Numbered from the stretch's first letter, positions 9,440-18,570 are shown. The stretch is 64,000 bases of DNA from Bacillota bacterium (GCA_023415825.1 JAEZJF010000016.1:186001-250000), one strand, 5' to 3'. The notes: generated from the letters alone by a model not told the origin. Translations and numbers: made by a program.

Positions 9440-10771
9440 ATGAAAGGGAAAAGGTTTTTAGCTTTATTGTTATGTGCGATGGTGATCTTAATGACACTTA
9501 GCGCGTGCGGGGGAAGCGCAGGCACAGGCGGTAACCAACAGACAACGCCCACCATTCAGCCCCAAGGACAGGAGCCTGCAAAAGATCAGCCGAAGGTAAC
9601 GCTCATTTACTCCATCTGGGATACCAACCAGGAACCTGCAATGAAAGCAATGTGTGAAGCGTTTACCAAGGAAAACCCCAATATAACCGTAAAGGTTGAG
9701 GTCAGCCCTTGGGATCAGTACTGGACAAAGCTTGACGCCGCAGCCCAGGCAGGAACGATGTCCGATGTCCTTTGGATGTCTATTTCACAAGCCGCGAAAT
9801 ATGTAAAGGGCCAGATGGTTGAAATGCTGGATGACAGGATCAAGACAGACGGCTACGACATGAGCGTATACCCGGAAGCCCTCGTAAAAGGCGCTCAAAT
9901 GTTTGGAAAGCAATTTGGAATACCTAAGGATTTTGACACAATCGCTTTTTTCTATAATAAGACACTGTTTGACCAGGCAAACGTCCCCTACCCCAAGGAT
10001 GATTGGACATGGGACGATATGGTTGCGACAGCCAAAAAGCTGACCGATCCTGAAAAGGGCATATATGGAGTCGCAGCAAGCTATGACAACCAGCAGGCTA
10101 CATACAATACAATTGCGGCCGGAGGCGGTTATGTCATCAGCCCCGATGGAAAAAGCTCCGGATATGACCGGCCTGAGACAATGGAAGCTATGAAAATCTG
10201 GACCGACCTTATCAATGTCCACAAGGTGTCGCCGACACAGAAATTCCTTACGGATAATTTCAACCTTGACCTGTTTTCATCGGGGAAGGTCGCCATGGTC
10301 TCGGGCGGTTCCTGGAACGTAGCCTATTTCAAAGATATCGAAGGCTTTGACAACAAATGGGATGTCGTATCCTTTCCTCTCTATAAGGGAAAAAGGAGTG
10401 TCGTAATCAATGGCCTGACCAATGTGATGGCTGCTAACGGCAAGCATTCCGACGAGGCTTGGAAGCTGCTTAAATTCCTGGGCAACAAGGAAAGCGCTGA
10501 GATATCCGCAAACATGGGCGCGGCTATACCGGCCTATAACGGCACACAGGGCGGATGGGTCGAGGCGGGAGCCGGGTATAACCTGCAGAAGGCCTTTATT
10601 GATGAAGTGAAGAATGCCGTACCTTATTCAACATCCCCTTCAAGACCTGTATGGGGTCTGGCTGAGGAAGAGAATTTCATTAAAGCCTGGGACGGGCAGA
10701 TATCTCTTGAGGAAGCGTGCAAAAATGTGGCGAAGGCAATGAATGAGGCCATAGCCGAAGAAAATGAGTAA
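9440..10771 (+). CDS. ABC sugar-binding lipoprotein (family 1)
   Basis: 443 residues. A lipoprotein signal peptide with lipobox LSAC is followed by a linker rich in T, Q and P. The mature part is a family-1 solute-binding protein, with IYSIWDTNQEPAMKAMCEAF near the N-terminus and VSGGSWNVAYFKDIEG in the ligand-binding lobe. ATG at 9440 with AGGAGG about 10 nt upstream. It is followed by two permease genes, the normal order for CUT1 importers of oligosaccharides, so it should deliver sugar released by the surface glycosidase upstream. The specific ligand cannot be read from sequence. Confidence 0.92.
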   Translation: MKGKRFLALLLCAMVILMTLSACGGSAGTGGNQQTTPTIQPQGQEPAKDQPKVTLIYSIWDTNQEPAMKAMCEAFTKENPNITVKVEVSPWDQYWTKLDAAAQAGTMSDVLWMSISQAAKYVKGQMVEMLDDRIKTDGYDMSVYPEALVKGAQMFGKQFGIPKDFDTIAFFYNKTLFDQANVPYPKDDWTWDDMVATAKKLTDPEKGIYGVAASYDNQQATYNTIAAGGGYVISPDGKSSGYDRPETMEAMKIWTDLINVHKVSPTQKFLTDNFNLDLFSSGKVAMVSGGSWNVAYFKDIEGFDNKWDVVSFPLYKGKRSVVINGLTNVMAANGKHSDEAWKLLKFLGNKESAEISANMGAAIPAYNGTQGGWVEAGAGYNLQKAFIDEVKNAVPYSTSPSRPVWGLAEEENFIKAWDGQISLEEACKNVAKAMNEAIAEENE

Positions 10772-10817
10772 CGTTTGATTGGATGTAAAACGAAGGGTGG
10801 GCGATCTACCGGGATAA

Positions 10818-10836
10818 AAGGTGGGTTGCCCGCCTT
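10818..10836 (+). other. Intercistronic stem-loop between binding protein and permease
   Basis: AAGGTGGG at 10818-10825 and CCCGCCTT at 10829-10836 form an 8-bp stem (one G-U pair) with a TTG loop. It is followed by A residues, so it is not a terminator for this strand. Hairpins here commonly stabilise the upstream message and let the binding protein be made in excess over the permeases. Confidence 0.45.
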
Positions 10837-10859
10837 AAAAAAAGCAAGGGGGCTTGAAT

Positions 10860-11816
10860 GTGAATGTTCCGGCAGCAAAAGACAATGTGTTAACCGGGCC
10901 TGATTTCAATAAAGTGAGAGGATACCGGAGCCTTCGTTCCAAAAAAAGGCAGGACTATTTTTGGGCTTATGTTATGATTTTGCCCAACCTTATCGGACTG
11001 TTGGCCTTTTATATCATTCCGATATTTCAGACCCTATTCTTCAGCCTGAATAGGTATAGGGGCTTTGATCCCATGAAGTGGGTGGGACTGAAAAACTATC
11101 AGAAGCTATTTGCGGATATGGGCTTCTGGATGTCCTTAAAAAACACACTGGTGTTCACAGTAGCATATGTCCCTCTTAGCATAGTGATCTCGCTGATTGT
11201 CGCGGCTTTGCTGAATAATAAGCTTTCTGGCATCGGAATTTACAGGACGATATTCTTTCTTCCGCAGGTTACGCTGCCCGCGGCTGTGGCAATGATTTGG
11301 CAATGGCTTTTTAATGCGGAATTCGGTCTTATCAACAATTTGCTCGGGCTATTCGGTATCGCGGGGCCGCAGTGGATTACAGATTCCAGGATAGCCATCT
11401 ATTCTATTGTTTTGGTTTCAGTATGGGGTGCCATCGGCTACAATATGATCATTCTGTTATCCGGGCTCCAGGATATACCCCGGCATTACTATGAAGCGGC
11501 GTCTATAGACGGCGCGAGCGCGACGCAGAAGTTTTTCAGAATTACCATACCTCTACTGTCGCCTACCATGTTTTTCCTTATGATTACGACAATTATAGGC
11601 TCCCTTCAGGTGTTCGACGTCATCTATCTTATGATAAGCAAAAGCAACCCCGCGATTGACAGTGTGCAGTCAGTGGTCTTCCTATTCTTCCGGAGCTCTT
11701 TTATTCAGTATGATAAAGGCTACGGCGCGGCAATAGCGGTAGTGATACTGGTGATAATCATGATCATCACATCAATACAGCTCGCCCTGCAGAAGAAGTG
11801 GGTACATTATAATTAA
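10860..11816 (+). CDS. ABC sugar permease, MalF type
   Basis: 318 residues with about six membrane helices, the first at about residues 35-58 (FWAYVMILPNLIGLLAFYII). The permease signature loop that contacts the ATPase is present as EAASIDGASATQKFFRITIP. The GTG at 10860 is chosen because it lies seven bases after AAGGGGG (10846-10852); a TTG at 10854 is too close to it. It sits between the binding-protein gene and the MalG-type permease. No ATP-binding subunit is encoded nearby, so the complex probably uses a shared MsmX-like ATPase from elsewhere, as is common in Firmicutes. Confidence 0.9.
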   Translation: MNVPAAKDNVLTGPDFNKVRGYRSLRSKKRQDYFWAYVMILPNLIGLLAFYIIPIFQTLFFSLNRYRGFDPMKWVGLKNYQKLFADMGFWMSLKNTLVFTVAYVPLSIVISLIVAALLNNKLSGIGIYRTIFFLPQVTLPAAVAMIWQWLFNAEFGLINNLLGLFGIAGPQWITDSRIAIYSIVLVSVWGAIGYNMIILLSGLQDIPRHYYEAASIDGASATQKFFRITIPLLSPTMFFLMITTIIGSLQVFDVIYLMISKSNPAIDSVQSVVFLFFRSSFIQYDKGYGAAIAVVILVIIMIITSIQLALQKKWVHYN

Positions 11817-11828
11817 GGAGGATTTCTA

Positions 11829-12668
11829 ATGAGTCAAAACAGATTGGAAACAGGTTTCAAAGCGCGGGCAGCCATCCATGCCATATTGGTAGTCGGGTGC
11901 GTGGTCATGATAGGGCCGTTCATCTGGATGATCCTGACCTCCTTCAAGACACTGGGCGAGGCTACTCACATACCCATTATCATATTCCCTAAGAACTGGA
12001 AATTCAATAATTATATTAAGGCAACATCAACGCTTACATTCGGGTATTACTATTTCAATACCATTGTCATGGCCGTCGGCAGGGTGGCAGGACAGCTCAT
12101 ATTGAGTTCAATGGCGGCATACGCTTTTGCGAGGATCAAGTTCCCCGGACGGAACTTCCTGTTTATACTTGTAATTTCGGTCTTTATGGTTCCGTCTCAG
12201 GTATTTCTGATACCGAATTTCTTGTTAATAAACAAGATGGGACTGGCGGACAGTCTTGGCGGACTGGTTCTTCCAGGTATTTTCACCGCTTTTGGCGTAT
12301 TCCTGCTCCGACAGGTATTCATGTCGATGCCTGATGAGCTTGAGGAAGCGGCAACTATAGATGGCTGCAGCCAGTTCGGCATATACTTCAAGATTATGCT
12401 GCCCCTGGCAAAATCCGGTCTGGTCGCGCTGTCCATCTGCGTATTCTTATGGTCCTGGAATGACCTCGTATGGCCGCTGATCTGCAACCATTCAAATGAA
12501 AAGATGACCCTCTCGGTTGGTATTGCATCCCTTTCCGGACAATACATAACAAATTTCCCGGTTATTATGGCCGGCTCGGTTCTGGCATCCATACCGATGA
12601 TTCTTGTTTTTATGTTTTTCCAGAAACAGTTTGTTGAAGGACTTACCTTTGCAGGGATAAAAATGTAG
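11829..12668 (+). CDS. ABC sugar permease, MalG type
   Basis: 279 residues, six predicted helices, with the conserved cytoplasmic loop EEAATIDGCSQFGIYFKIML that docks on the ATPase and the typical ending FVEGLTFAGIKM of MalG-type subunits. The ATG at 11829 follows AAGGAGG, and the gene begins 12 nt after the MalF-type gene, so the two are translated from one message and form the heterodimeric channel. The oxidoreductase gene follows 39 nt later, probably in the same operon. Confidence 0.92.
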   Translation: MSQNRLETGFKARAAIHAILVVGCVVMIGPFIWMILTSFKTLGEATHIPIIIFPKNWKFNNYIKATSTLTFGYYYFNTIVMAVGRVAGQLILSSMAAYAFARIKFPGRNFLFILVISVFMVPSQVFLIPNFLLINKMGLADSLGGLVLPGIFTAFGVFLLRQVFMSMPDELEEAATIDGCSQFGIYFKIMLPLAKSGLVALSICVFLWSWNDLVWPLICNHSNEKMTLSVGIASLSGQYITNFPVIMAGSVLASIPMILVFMFFQKQFVEGLTFAGIKM

Positions 12669-12707
12669 AAGCGTAATGCAATAAATTTATCAAAAAGGAA
12701 TGATTAT

Positions 12708-13940
12708 ATGACGGTTAAAGCCATACTTGTGGGAGCAGGCCAAAGAGGACTTCTGTCTTATGCTCCCTATGCCCTTCAAAAACCACAGGAGTTAACCTTT
12801 GTGGGGGTAGCGGAGCCTGATGGCGAAAGAAGAAATACCTTCAAACAGGAGCATCATATAGCACCGGAAAACGCATATAGCTCATGGGAAGAAATATTGG
12901 ACCGTCCGAAGTTTGCCGATGCCGTACTCATATGTACCAATGACCGTATGCATTTTGAGCCGACTATGAAAGCCCTGGCTCAGGGCTACCATGTACTCCT
13001 CGAAAAACCCATGTCCTACGATGCCAATGAGCTAAAGGCCATGGACGAAGAAGCACGAAAACGCGGATTAATTTTATCTGTTTGTCATGTGCTGAGATAT
13101 ACGGAGTTTTTCTCAGAATTGAAAAGAATTCTGGATGAAGGCAAAATAGGCACGCTTGTTAGTATTCAGCATCTGGAGTCTGTAGGATATTGGCACCAAG
13201 CCCATTCCTTTGTTCGTGGCAACTGGCGGAGAAAGGATGAAACCAGTCCCATGATACTGGCTAAATGCTGCCATGATATGGATATACTCAATTTCCTTGT
13301 AGGAGGGAAGTGTGTCTCTGTAGCTTCCTTTGGTTCACTTAGGCATTTTAAGCACGAAAATAGGCCGGAGGGTGCACCGGATCGCTGCATATTAGGCTGT
13401 CCACATGCCGACACCTGTCCTTACGACGCAACTCGCTTATACTTAGGTGAAAGCACCGATTGGCCCACATCCGCCATATCCAATGACACATCCATGGATG
13501 CACGAATTAAGGTACTTAAGGAAGGACCTTATGGACGGTGCGTCTATGCCTGCGACAACGATGTTGTAGACAATCAGGTTGTGAACCTCCTGTATGATAA
13601 TGGGGTAACGGTGTCCATGGGTATGTGCGCCTTTACAAAGGAAATCAAGCGTACCATAACTCTTATGGGAACCTATGGTCAAATCACAGGTGATATGGAA
13701 GAGAACATCATTCACGTGGATGACTTTGTGTCAGGCAAAAGGGAGACAGTCGAGATCAATCCGCGTGGCGGAGGACACTCGGGTGGAGATTACGGATTAA
13801 TGAAGGATTTTGTCAGGCAAGTGGCCTCAAATGGGCAATACAAAGGGTTGACATCTTCCGAGGTGTCTATTCAGAGCCATCTCATGGCACTGGCTGCGGA
13901 GGAATCACGCTTAACCGGAAAAATAATAGAAATGATATAG
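12708..13940 (+). CDS. Gfo/Idh/MocA family oxidoreductase
   Basis: 410 residues. The N-terminal Rossmann fold has AILVGAGQRG for the dinucleotide, and the family signature EKPMSYDANE contains the conserved EKP lysine. An H-x-x-D-like pair, CCHDMDIL, lies near residue 190 as in sugar or inositol dehydrogenases. An internal cysteine-rich stretch around residues 225-242 (CILGCPHADTCPYDA) is found in some clostridial members and could bind metal. It follows the permeases closely and precedes a terminator, so it likely oxidises or epimerises the imported sugar. Substrate unknown. Confidence 0.88.
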   Translation: MTVKAILVGAGQRGLLSYAPYALQKPQELTFVGVAEPDGERRNTFKQEHHIAPENAYSSWEEILDRPKFADAVLICTNDRMHFEPTMKALAQGYHVLLEKPMSYDANELKAMDEEARKRGLILSVCHVLRYTEFFSELKRILDEGKIGTLVSIQHLESVGYWHQAHSFVRGNWRRKDETSPMILAKCCHDMDILNFLVGGKCVSVASFGSLRHFKHENRPEGAPDRCILGCPHADTCPYDATRLYLGESTDWPTSAISNDTSMDARIKVLKEGPYGRCVYACDNDVVDNQVVNLLYDNGVTVSMGMCAFTKEIKRTITLMGTYGQITGDMEENIIHVDDFVSGKRETVEINPRGGGHSGGDYGLMKDFVRQVASNGQYKGLTSSEVSIQSHLMALAAEESRLTGKIIEMI

Positions 13941-13993
13941 ATAATACGCGCCCCGTGGTATCCCTAATCTCAATTACACTTCAATAAGGCAAG

Positions 13994-14031
13994 AGAGGAC
14001 AGCCAAACTGTGAACAATGGCTGTCCTCTTT
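13994..14031 (+). terminator. Terminator closing the sugar operon
   Basis: Perfect 12-bp stem, AGAGGACAGCCA at 13994-14005 with TGGCTGTCCTCT at 14018-14029, a 12-nt loop and a short T run. Confidence 0.75.
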
Positions 14032-14102
14032 GCGTATACCGTACCCAATAAAGGGGTGCGGAAGATGCCTATGAAATGCTTTTTATAAATGAAACCATCT
14101 GG

Positions 14103-14108
14103 TATAAT
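14103..14108 (+). promoter_or_regulatory. hom: -10 element upstream of hom
   Basis: TATAAT lies 46 nt before the hom start, just after the sugar-operon terminator. No convincing -35 hexamer is seen (the AT-rich TTTTTATA at about 14080 is the nearest), so promoter strength is uncertain. Confidence 0.45.
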
Positions 14109-14154
14109 AGTCACAATAGTGTTGTCTTTACCGCGAAAGGAATGGGATATTTTT

Positions 14155-15423
14155 ATGAAAAAAGTCGGTCTCGCACTTTTGGGCCTCGGCACCATTGGCT
14201 GTGGTGTGATGAAGGTTCTTCAAGAGAACGGTGAGATGATAAAAAACCGCGAAGGCCTTGATATAGAAGTTAAAAGAATTCTGGTCAGGGATAAATCGAA
14301 AAAACGTCAATTTCAGGTGGATGCAAGCTTGCTAACCGACAATCTTCAAGAAATTCTTGATGACAACAGCATTGAAGTCATTGCGGAGTTTATGGGCGGC
14401 GAAATGCCCGCATTTACCTTTATCCGGGATGCTTTGAGAAGGGGTAAGTCCGTCATCACCGCTAACAAGGAAGTCATTGCCAAGCGCTGGGATGAGTTGG
14501 AAATGGAAGCCCAAAAATCTGGGGCCGGACTATACTTTGAAGCCAGTGTTGCCGGAGGCATCCCTATTATAAAATCAGTCAGACGATCCTTGCAGGCCAA
14601 CAACGTTCAGATGCTCATGGGAATAATCAATGGCACAACTAATTTTATTCTCACCAGGATGAGCGAGGAAGGGCGTAGCTTTGAGGATATCCTGGCAGAG
14701 GCCCAGAGGCTGGGCTATGCGGAGCCCGATCCCACTGCCGATGTGGAAGGCCATGACGCGCGCTATAAGCTGTCCATTTTGTCTACCATATGCTTCAGAA
14801 ATCGGGTAACGGTTGACAACATTTACTGTGAGGGTATTACAAAAATCTCAGCAGACGACATCGGTTACGCCAAAGATTTAGGGTTTGGCATCAAGCTATT
14901 AGCCATAGCTAAAAAGCAGAATGGGAAAATAGATGCAAGGGTGCACCCCACCTTTATTCCGTTGTCCCATCCGTTATCTGCCGTCAGAGATGCTTATAAT
15001 GCCATTTATATTAAAGGGGATATGGTCGGTAATCTTATGTTTTATGGCCGTGGAGCGGGGGATCTTCCCACCGCCAGCGCTCTGGTTTCTGATATTATCA
15101 CGGCATGCCAGAACAGTGGTGCCCATCACCGCGTGAAGCTCGACGACGAGCAGGTTACCTTTGAAGAGGACTGGAAGGATGAATATTACCTGAGACTTGT
15201 TGTTCGGGATCAGCCCGGTGTATTGGCCGAAATCGCAGGCATATTCGGCCGTCACAATGTGAGTCTTGACTCTGTCATGCAAAAGCTCAGAGGTAACGAC
15301 CATGCCACCATTATTTTTATAACCCATGAAGCTCATGAAAAATGGATACATGCTGCACTGGAAGAAATGCGCAATTGTCCCTCAGTCATTTCAATCGAAA
15401 GTCTCATCAGGGTTGAGCGCTAG
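14155..15423 (+). CDS. hom: Homoserine dehydrogenase
   Basis: 422 residues; NAD(P)-dependent reduction of aspartate semialdehyde to homoserine for threonine and methionine synthesis. The start is the ATG at 14155, giving MKKVGLALLGLGTIGCGVMK with the GxGxxG nucleotide motif at the very N-terminus; an upstream in-frame ATG at 14089 precedes the promoter -10 and is rejected. The substrate region has ASVAGGIPIIKSVR and INGTTNFIL. The C-terminus carries an ACT domain (LRLVVRDQPGVLAEIAGIFG), which gives feedback control by an end product such as threonine. It ends 9 nt before hisI, forming an operon with two histidine genes. Confidence 0.95.
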   Translation: MKKVGLALLGLGTIGCGVMKVLQENGEMIKNREGLDIEVKRILVRDKSKKRQFQVDASLLTDNLQEILDDNSIEVIAEFMGGEMPAFTFIRDALRRGKSVITANKEVIAKRWDELEMEAQKSGAGLYFEASVAGGIPIIKSVRRSLQANNVQMLMGIINGTTNFILTRMSEEGRSFEDILAEAQRLGYAEPDPTADVEGHDARYKLSILSTICFRNRVTVDNIYCEGITKISADDIGYAKDLGFGIKLLAIAKKQNGKIDARVHPTFIPLSHPLSAVRDAYNAIYIKGDMVGNLMFYGRGAGDLPTASALVSDIITACQNSGAHHRVKLDDEQVTFEEDWKDEYYLRLVVRDQPGVLAEIAGIFGRHNVSLDSVMQKLRGNDHATIIFITHEAHEKWIHAALEEMRNCPSVISIESLIRVER

Positions 15424-15432
15424 GGGGAGAGC

Positions 15433-15762
15433 ATGGATAAACAAGTATTCATGGATGCTGTAGCATATAATAACCAGGGACTGGTTCCCGTTATCACCCA
15501 GGATGCCGAGAGCAAAGATGTGCTTATGATGGCATGGATGAATAAGGAAGCTCTGAGCCTCACCCTGGAAACCCGAAAAATGACCTATTTTAGCCGAAGC
15601 CGACAAAGCCTATGGATAAAGGGAGAAACCTCGGGCCATTTCCAAAAGCTGATTTCCCTATCCATTGATTGTGATGGGGATACACTTTTAGCCCAGGTCG
15701 TTCAAACCGGTGCCGCCTGCCATACGGGGAACAGAACATGTTTTTATAGGGTCTGTGAGTAG
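15433..15762 (+). CDS. hisI: Phosphoribosyl-AMP cyclohydrolase
   Basis: 109 residues, the normal length of a monofunctional HisI, which opens the purine ring of phosphoribosyl-AMP in the third step of histidine synthesis. The family metal-binding motifs DCDGDTLL and the cysteines in GAACHTGNRTCF are intact, as is SRSRQSLWIKGETSGH. ATG at 15433 follows GGGGGAG. It lies between hom and hisE rather than with the other his genes. Confidence 0.95.
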   Translation: MDKQVFMDAVAYNNQGLVPVITQDAESKDVLMMAWMNKEALSLTLETRKMTYFSRSRQSLWIKGETSGHFQKLISLSIDCDGDTLLAQVVQTGAACHTGNRTCFYRVCE

Positions 15763-15805
15763 AGTGTGCGTAGTGCGCAACCATATATAGAAAGGATTGA
15801 ATAGA

Positions 15806-16093
15806 GTGAGCGAGCAATTCAGTATTTTTAAAGAAGTCTATGATGTAGTAGCCGACCGTAGGGTAAACCCCAAGGAGGGCTCCTACACCAATTATCTTTT
15901 TGACAAGGGAATTGATAAAATCTGCAAAAAGGTGGGGGAGGAAGCGGCGGAAGTCATCATCGCGGCCAAAAACAACGCTCCCGATGAAATTCGATATGAG
16001 ATTGCAGACCTTCTCTATCATCTTACGGTTCTCATGGTTAATCAGGGCCTGACCTGGGAAGAGGTTTGCGAAGAGCTGGCCAAAAGGCGATAA
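15806..16093 (+). CDS. hisE: Phosphoribosyl-ATP pyrophosphatase
   Basis: A 95-residue MazG-like all-alpha NTP pyrophosphohydrolase catalysing the second step of histidine synthesis. Motifs KKVGEEAAEVIIAAKN and EIADLLYHLTVLM carry the acidic metal ligands. The start is taken as GTG 15806, nine bases after AAAGGA; a TTG at 15797 directly abuts that site. The gene ends only 29 nt before the convergent epimerase-like gene. Confidence 0.94.
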   Translation: MSEQFSIFKEVYDVVADRRVNPKEGSYTNYLFDKGIDKICKKVGEEAAEVIIAAKNNAPDEIRYEIADLLYHLTVLMVNQGLTWEEVCEELAKRR

Positions 16094-16122
16094 GCCAAAA
16101 TAGTATATTCTCAGAAGAATTC

Positions 16123-17007
16123 TTATTCAGGCTGCTTTCCTATCTCGATGGTCTGAATACATGTAAAGTGCTTACCCGGCTGCAGCTTCTGTATGCCGGG
16201 TTTATTACTGAAAAGACCCTCGGTGTCATATGGATCAGGCAGGCCGTACCAGGGCTCTACACAGACAAATCTCACCTTTTGGGGTGTGGACCAAAACACC
16301 ACATAGGGAAAGTTCTTTATGCCGACCCGCACAGATCTGCCGGTATCCTTTTCAACAATAGATACATGGTCCGATCTAAGGTCCGACAGGATGAAGCTTG
16401 TCGGGAAAAGTTCGTCATTTAAGGGAATGACCTTCTGGTTTTCAAAATAAATCTTTTGTTCCCCACTCAATAAACCGCCGTCGGTACACAGAATCTCAAT
16501 AGGGGTTTCTTCCTTTTCAAAAACCAGACTATAGTCTGAGATGGAATGCATGTCGTCAAAGGGCACGTTATATCCCGTATGATATCCTATATTGAAATGC
16601 ATTTCCTCCTGGCTTACATTCTCAATCTCGAAGGTTTGAATCAATCGATTGCTTACGAGCTGGAAAATGGTATAAAGGCGAAAATAATAGGGGTATTTCT
16701 TTAGCGTTTCATTGTTTTCAGCAAACAGAAAGGTTATGGATGTATTATCCCTTTGGATTACGCTGTGATCATAGTCCCGGGCAAATCCGTGAATGGATGA
16801 CTCAAAGCTCTGGCTATTGATGATGGTGCGGTTATCTTTTAATTTACCGCAGTGGGGGAATAAGATGGGCGCCCTTCTTGGCCATATAGAGGCATCGCCC
16901 TGCCATAGATGTTCGGTGCCGTCCTCCTTGTTTTTTATTGACCAGAGCTCCGCACCCATGCTATTGATTTGCACCTGTAGGTTCTCATTTTCAATGGTAT
17001 AAATCAT
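16123..17007 (-). CDS. Aldose 1-epimerase-like protein (LacX type)
   Basis: 294 residues with the galactose-mutarotase beta-sandwich fold. MGAELWSIKNKEDGTEHLWQ, GYHTGYNVPF and VCVEPWYGLPDPYDTEGLFS match the LacX/YihR-like branch. The family interconverts sugar anomers; the LacX branch is seen in sugar operons and its exact substrate is often unknown. It is the last gene of a minus-strand operon after phosphofructokinase, TIM-like and LarA-like genes. A hairpin in the 90-nt gap before it may lower its expression relative to the upstream genes. Confidence 0.85.
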   Translation of the reverse strand: MIYTIENENLQVQINSMGAELWSIKNKEDGTEHLWQGDASIWPRRAPILFPHCGKLKDNRTIINSQSFESSIHGFARDYDHSVIQRDNTSITFLFAENNETLKKYPYYFRLYTIFQLVSNRLIQTFEIENVSQEEMHFNIGYHTGYNVPFDDMHSISDYSLVFEKEETPIEILCTDGGLLSGEQKIYFENQKVIPLNDELFPTSFILSDLRSDHVSIVEKDTGRSVRVGIKNFPYVVFWSTPQKVRFVCVEPWYGLPDPYDTEGLFSNKPGIQKLQPGKHFTCIQTIEIGKQPE

Positions 17008-17048
17008 TTCGCCCCTTCTCCTTTCATACTATAACTTATTATAAAGAC

Positions 17049-17080
17049 CACAAGCCAACCGCAAAAGCAGCTGGCTTGTG
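17049..17080 (-). other. Intercistronic hairpin in the minus-strand sugar operon
   Basis: A perfect 9-bp inverted repeat, CACAAGCCA at 17049-17057 and TGGCTTGTG at 17072-17080, lies between the LarA-like and epimerase-like genes. In the minus-strand transcript only a weak U run follows, so partial termination or message processing is likelier than full termination. Confidence 0.45.
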
Positions 17081-17097
17081 ATACCCCCCATATATCT

Positions 17098-18570
17098 CTA
17101 AATCTGATGGCAGAAATCTACCCCGTAGTTTCCCGGATTGCTGTTATTCATACAAAGATGGACTGCACTGAGCTTAAAGGTGAGAGGAAGTGCAAGGATA
17201 TTGGGATTTGGACCCGCATACTTCTTTTTTGCATCCTCAAGAGCCTCTTCAAAGGTTGCTCTTGTTTTAAGCCCCATTCCGCGTGCATAGCCGGGTTCCT
17301 GTGCGCCCACAATGTAAATGGCGGAGGTGTTCATCTCAGCAATGTGTCCGCAGCTTATCATGGAGTATGCGTGATACGGATGAAAACCATTACCGAAACG
17401 ATAGTTTCTGATGTATTCCTCATTGGTAGCAAAGTGCTCGCCGTAGCGTTCCATGTCCGGAAGTGTATTCATGTAGTCATGCTGGAACATGTCGTAAAGA
17501 TCGCGATAGCCTGTAAAAAGCTCATCATGGAAGTAACCGTTGCAGAGCGATGAGCAGATAATGACACAGCGGTCGCTCAAAACCCTCTTGTGGCGGATAA
17601 CCTGTGCCGAAAGTGCCTGCATGATCATGATGGGATTGGTGCCCATGCCATTGCCGTAGTGGAAGAACTGGGGCATACCAAACACCATTACATCGTATTT
17701 CTTGTCAGCCCAATGGACATAGGTACGTTTGTCGGCCACCTCCCATGAAAGAGGCTGCATTTCCTTAGCATAACCGCTGAAAATTGCAATCTGCCTTGAC
17801 TTTGTATCCAGTACAGCGTCACAGCAAAAAAACTTTTTCCCCATTTTCTCTTCCATATGCTGGCCGATCTCATCGAACTTGCTCCTCATAAGCGACTTGC
17901 CGTTAACCGGAGTAAAATCATTACGGTGCATGACTTCGGGCACGTGGTGGGACGCAATGGATTTCCAGTGGGTAATACCTGTAGAGCAGTGCTTATAGCC
18001 CCCGGAATATCCTCCGTAGGGATTGCCTTGGGTATGCCCAATGAGGATTGCAACATCCGAATCAAAAACAGCTTTATTCATGATAACCGGGTCGCCACGA
18101 CTGGTTCTTCCTATATCCACCAGATTCTCGTAATCCTCACTGTCATGGTTGATAATCTGATGGGTGTACCAGAACTCATTAAAGAGCTCTTCTCCAAGAA
18201 TATTGAATATCTCCTCCTTGGTATTTTTCCTGTGGAGACCGTTTGAACAAACCAGAAGTATGTCCTTCTTCTCAACACCGGCGTTATAAAGCTCTTCGAG
18301 TATGATAGGAATGGCAACCTTACGATGTGCGGTGGGCTGTTCGCCACCCTTTACCCTGTCGGGAAAGATGATGGTGACCTTGGAGCCCTTTTTAGCAAGC
18401 TGAGACAGGGGCTCCATGCCAATGGGATTTAGAATGGATGCCCGTGTCGCCTCATAAACATCCTTAAGATAAGGCGGATCCGCAACCGTTTCTCCTGGAA
18501 TGAAAACGTCGGTATTATCAGGCAGATTGGCCTCCATGGTACCATGGCCATACTCAAATGACAGTTTCAT
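17098..18570 (-). CDS. LarA-like (DUF2088) nickel-pincer racemase/epimerase family protein
   Basis: 490 residues. The N-terminal DUF2088 domain matches lactate racemase LarA, whose nickel-pincer nucleotide is tethered to a lysine. Candidate equivalents are visible: H113 in NGLHRKNTKEE, the NHD motif at 141-143, H179 in LIGHTQGNPY and K193 in GYSGGYKHCS. LarA itself racemises lactate, while relatives act on other 2-hydroxy acids and sugar acids. The protein is longer than typical LarA (about 425 residues). No larB, larC or larE cofactor genes are in the window, so they must be elsewhere for it to work. Its position after sugar-kinase-type genes suggests a sugar-derived hydroxy acid as substrate (inference). 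Confidence 0.85.
   Translation of the reverse strand: MKLSFEYGHGTMEANLPDNTDVFIPGETVADPPYLKDVYEATRASILNPIGMEPLSQLAKKGSKVTIIFPDRVKGGEQPTAHRKVAIPIILEELYNAGVEKKDILLVCSNGLHRKNTKEEIFNILGEELFNEFWYTHQIINHDSEDYENLVDIGRTSRGDPVIMNKAVFDSDVAILIGHTQGNPYGGYSGGYKHCSTGITHWKSIASHHVPEVMHRNDFTPVNGKSLMRSKFDEIGQHMEEKMGKKFFCCDAVLDTKSRQIAIFSGYAKEMQPLSWEVADKRTYVHWADKKYDVMVFGMPQFFHYGNGMGTNPIMIMQALSAQVIRHKRVLSDRCVIICSSLCNGYFHDELFTGYRDLYDMFQHDYMNTLPDMERYGEHFATNEEYIRNYRFGNGFHPYHAYSMISCGHIAEMNTSAIYIVGAQEPGYARGMGLKTRATFEEALEDAKKKYAGPNPNILALPLTFKLSAVHLCMNNSNPGNYGVDFCHQI

Noticed and set aside
9440..9560. Frameshift or truncation in the second binding-protein gene
   Set aside because: The frame is continuous from signal peptide to stop with normal length for the family.
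16066..16422. Plus-strand frame overlapping the hisE end and the epimerase-like gene
   Set aside because: It is antisense to a conserved mutarotase-like protein and begins inside hisE.
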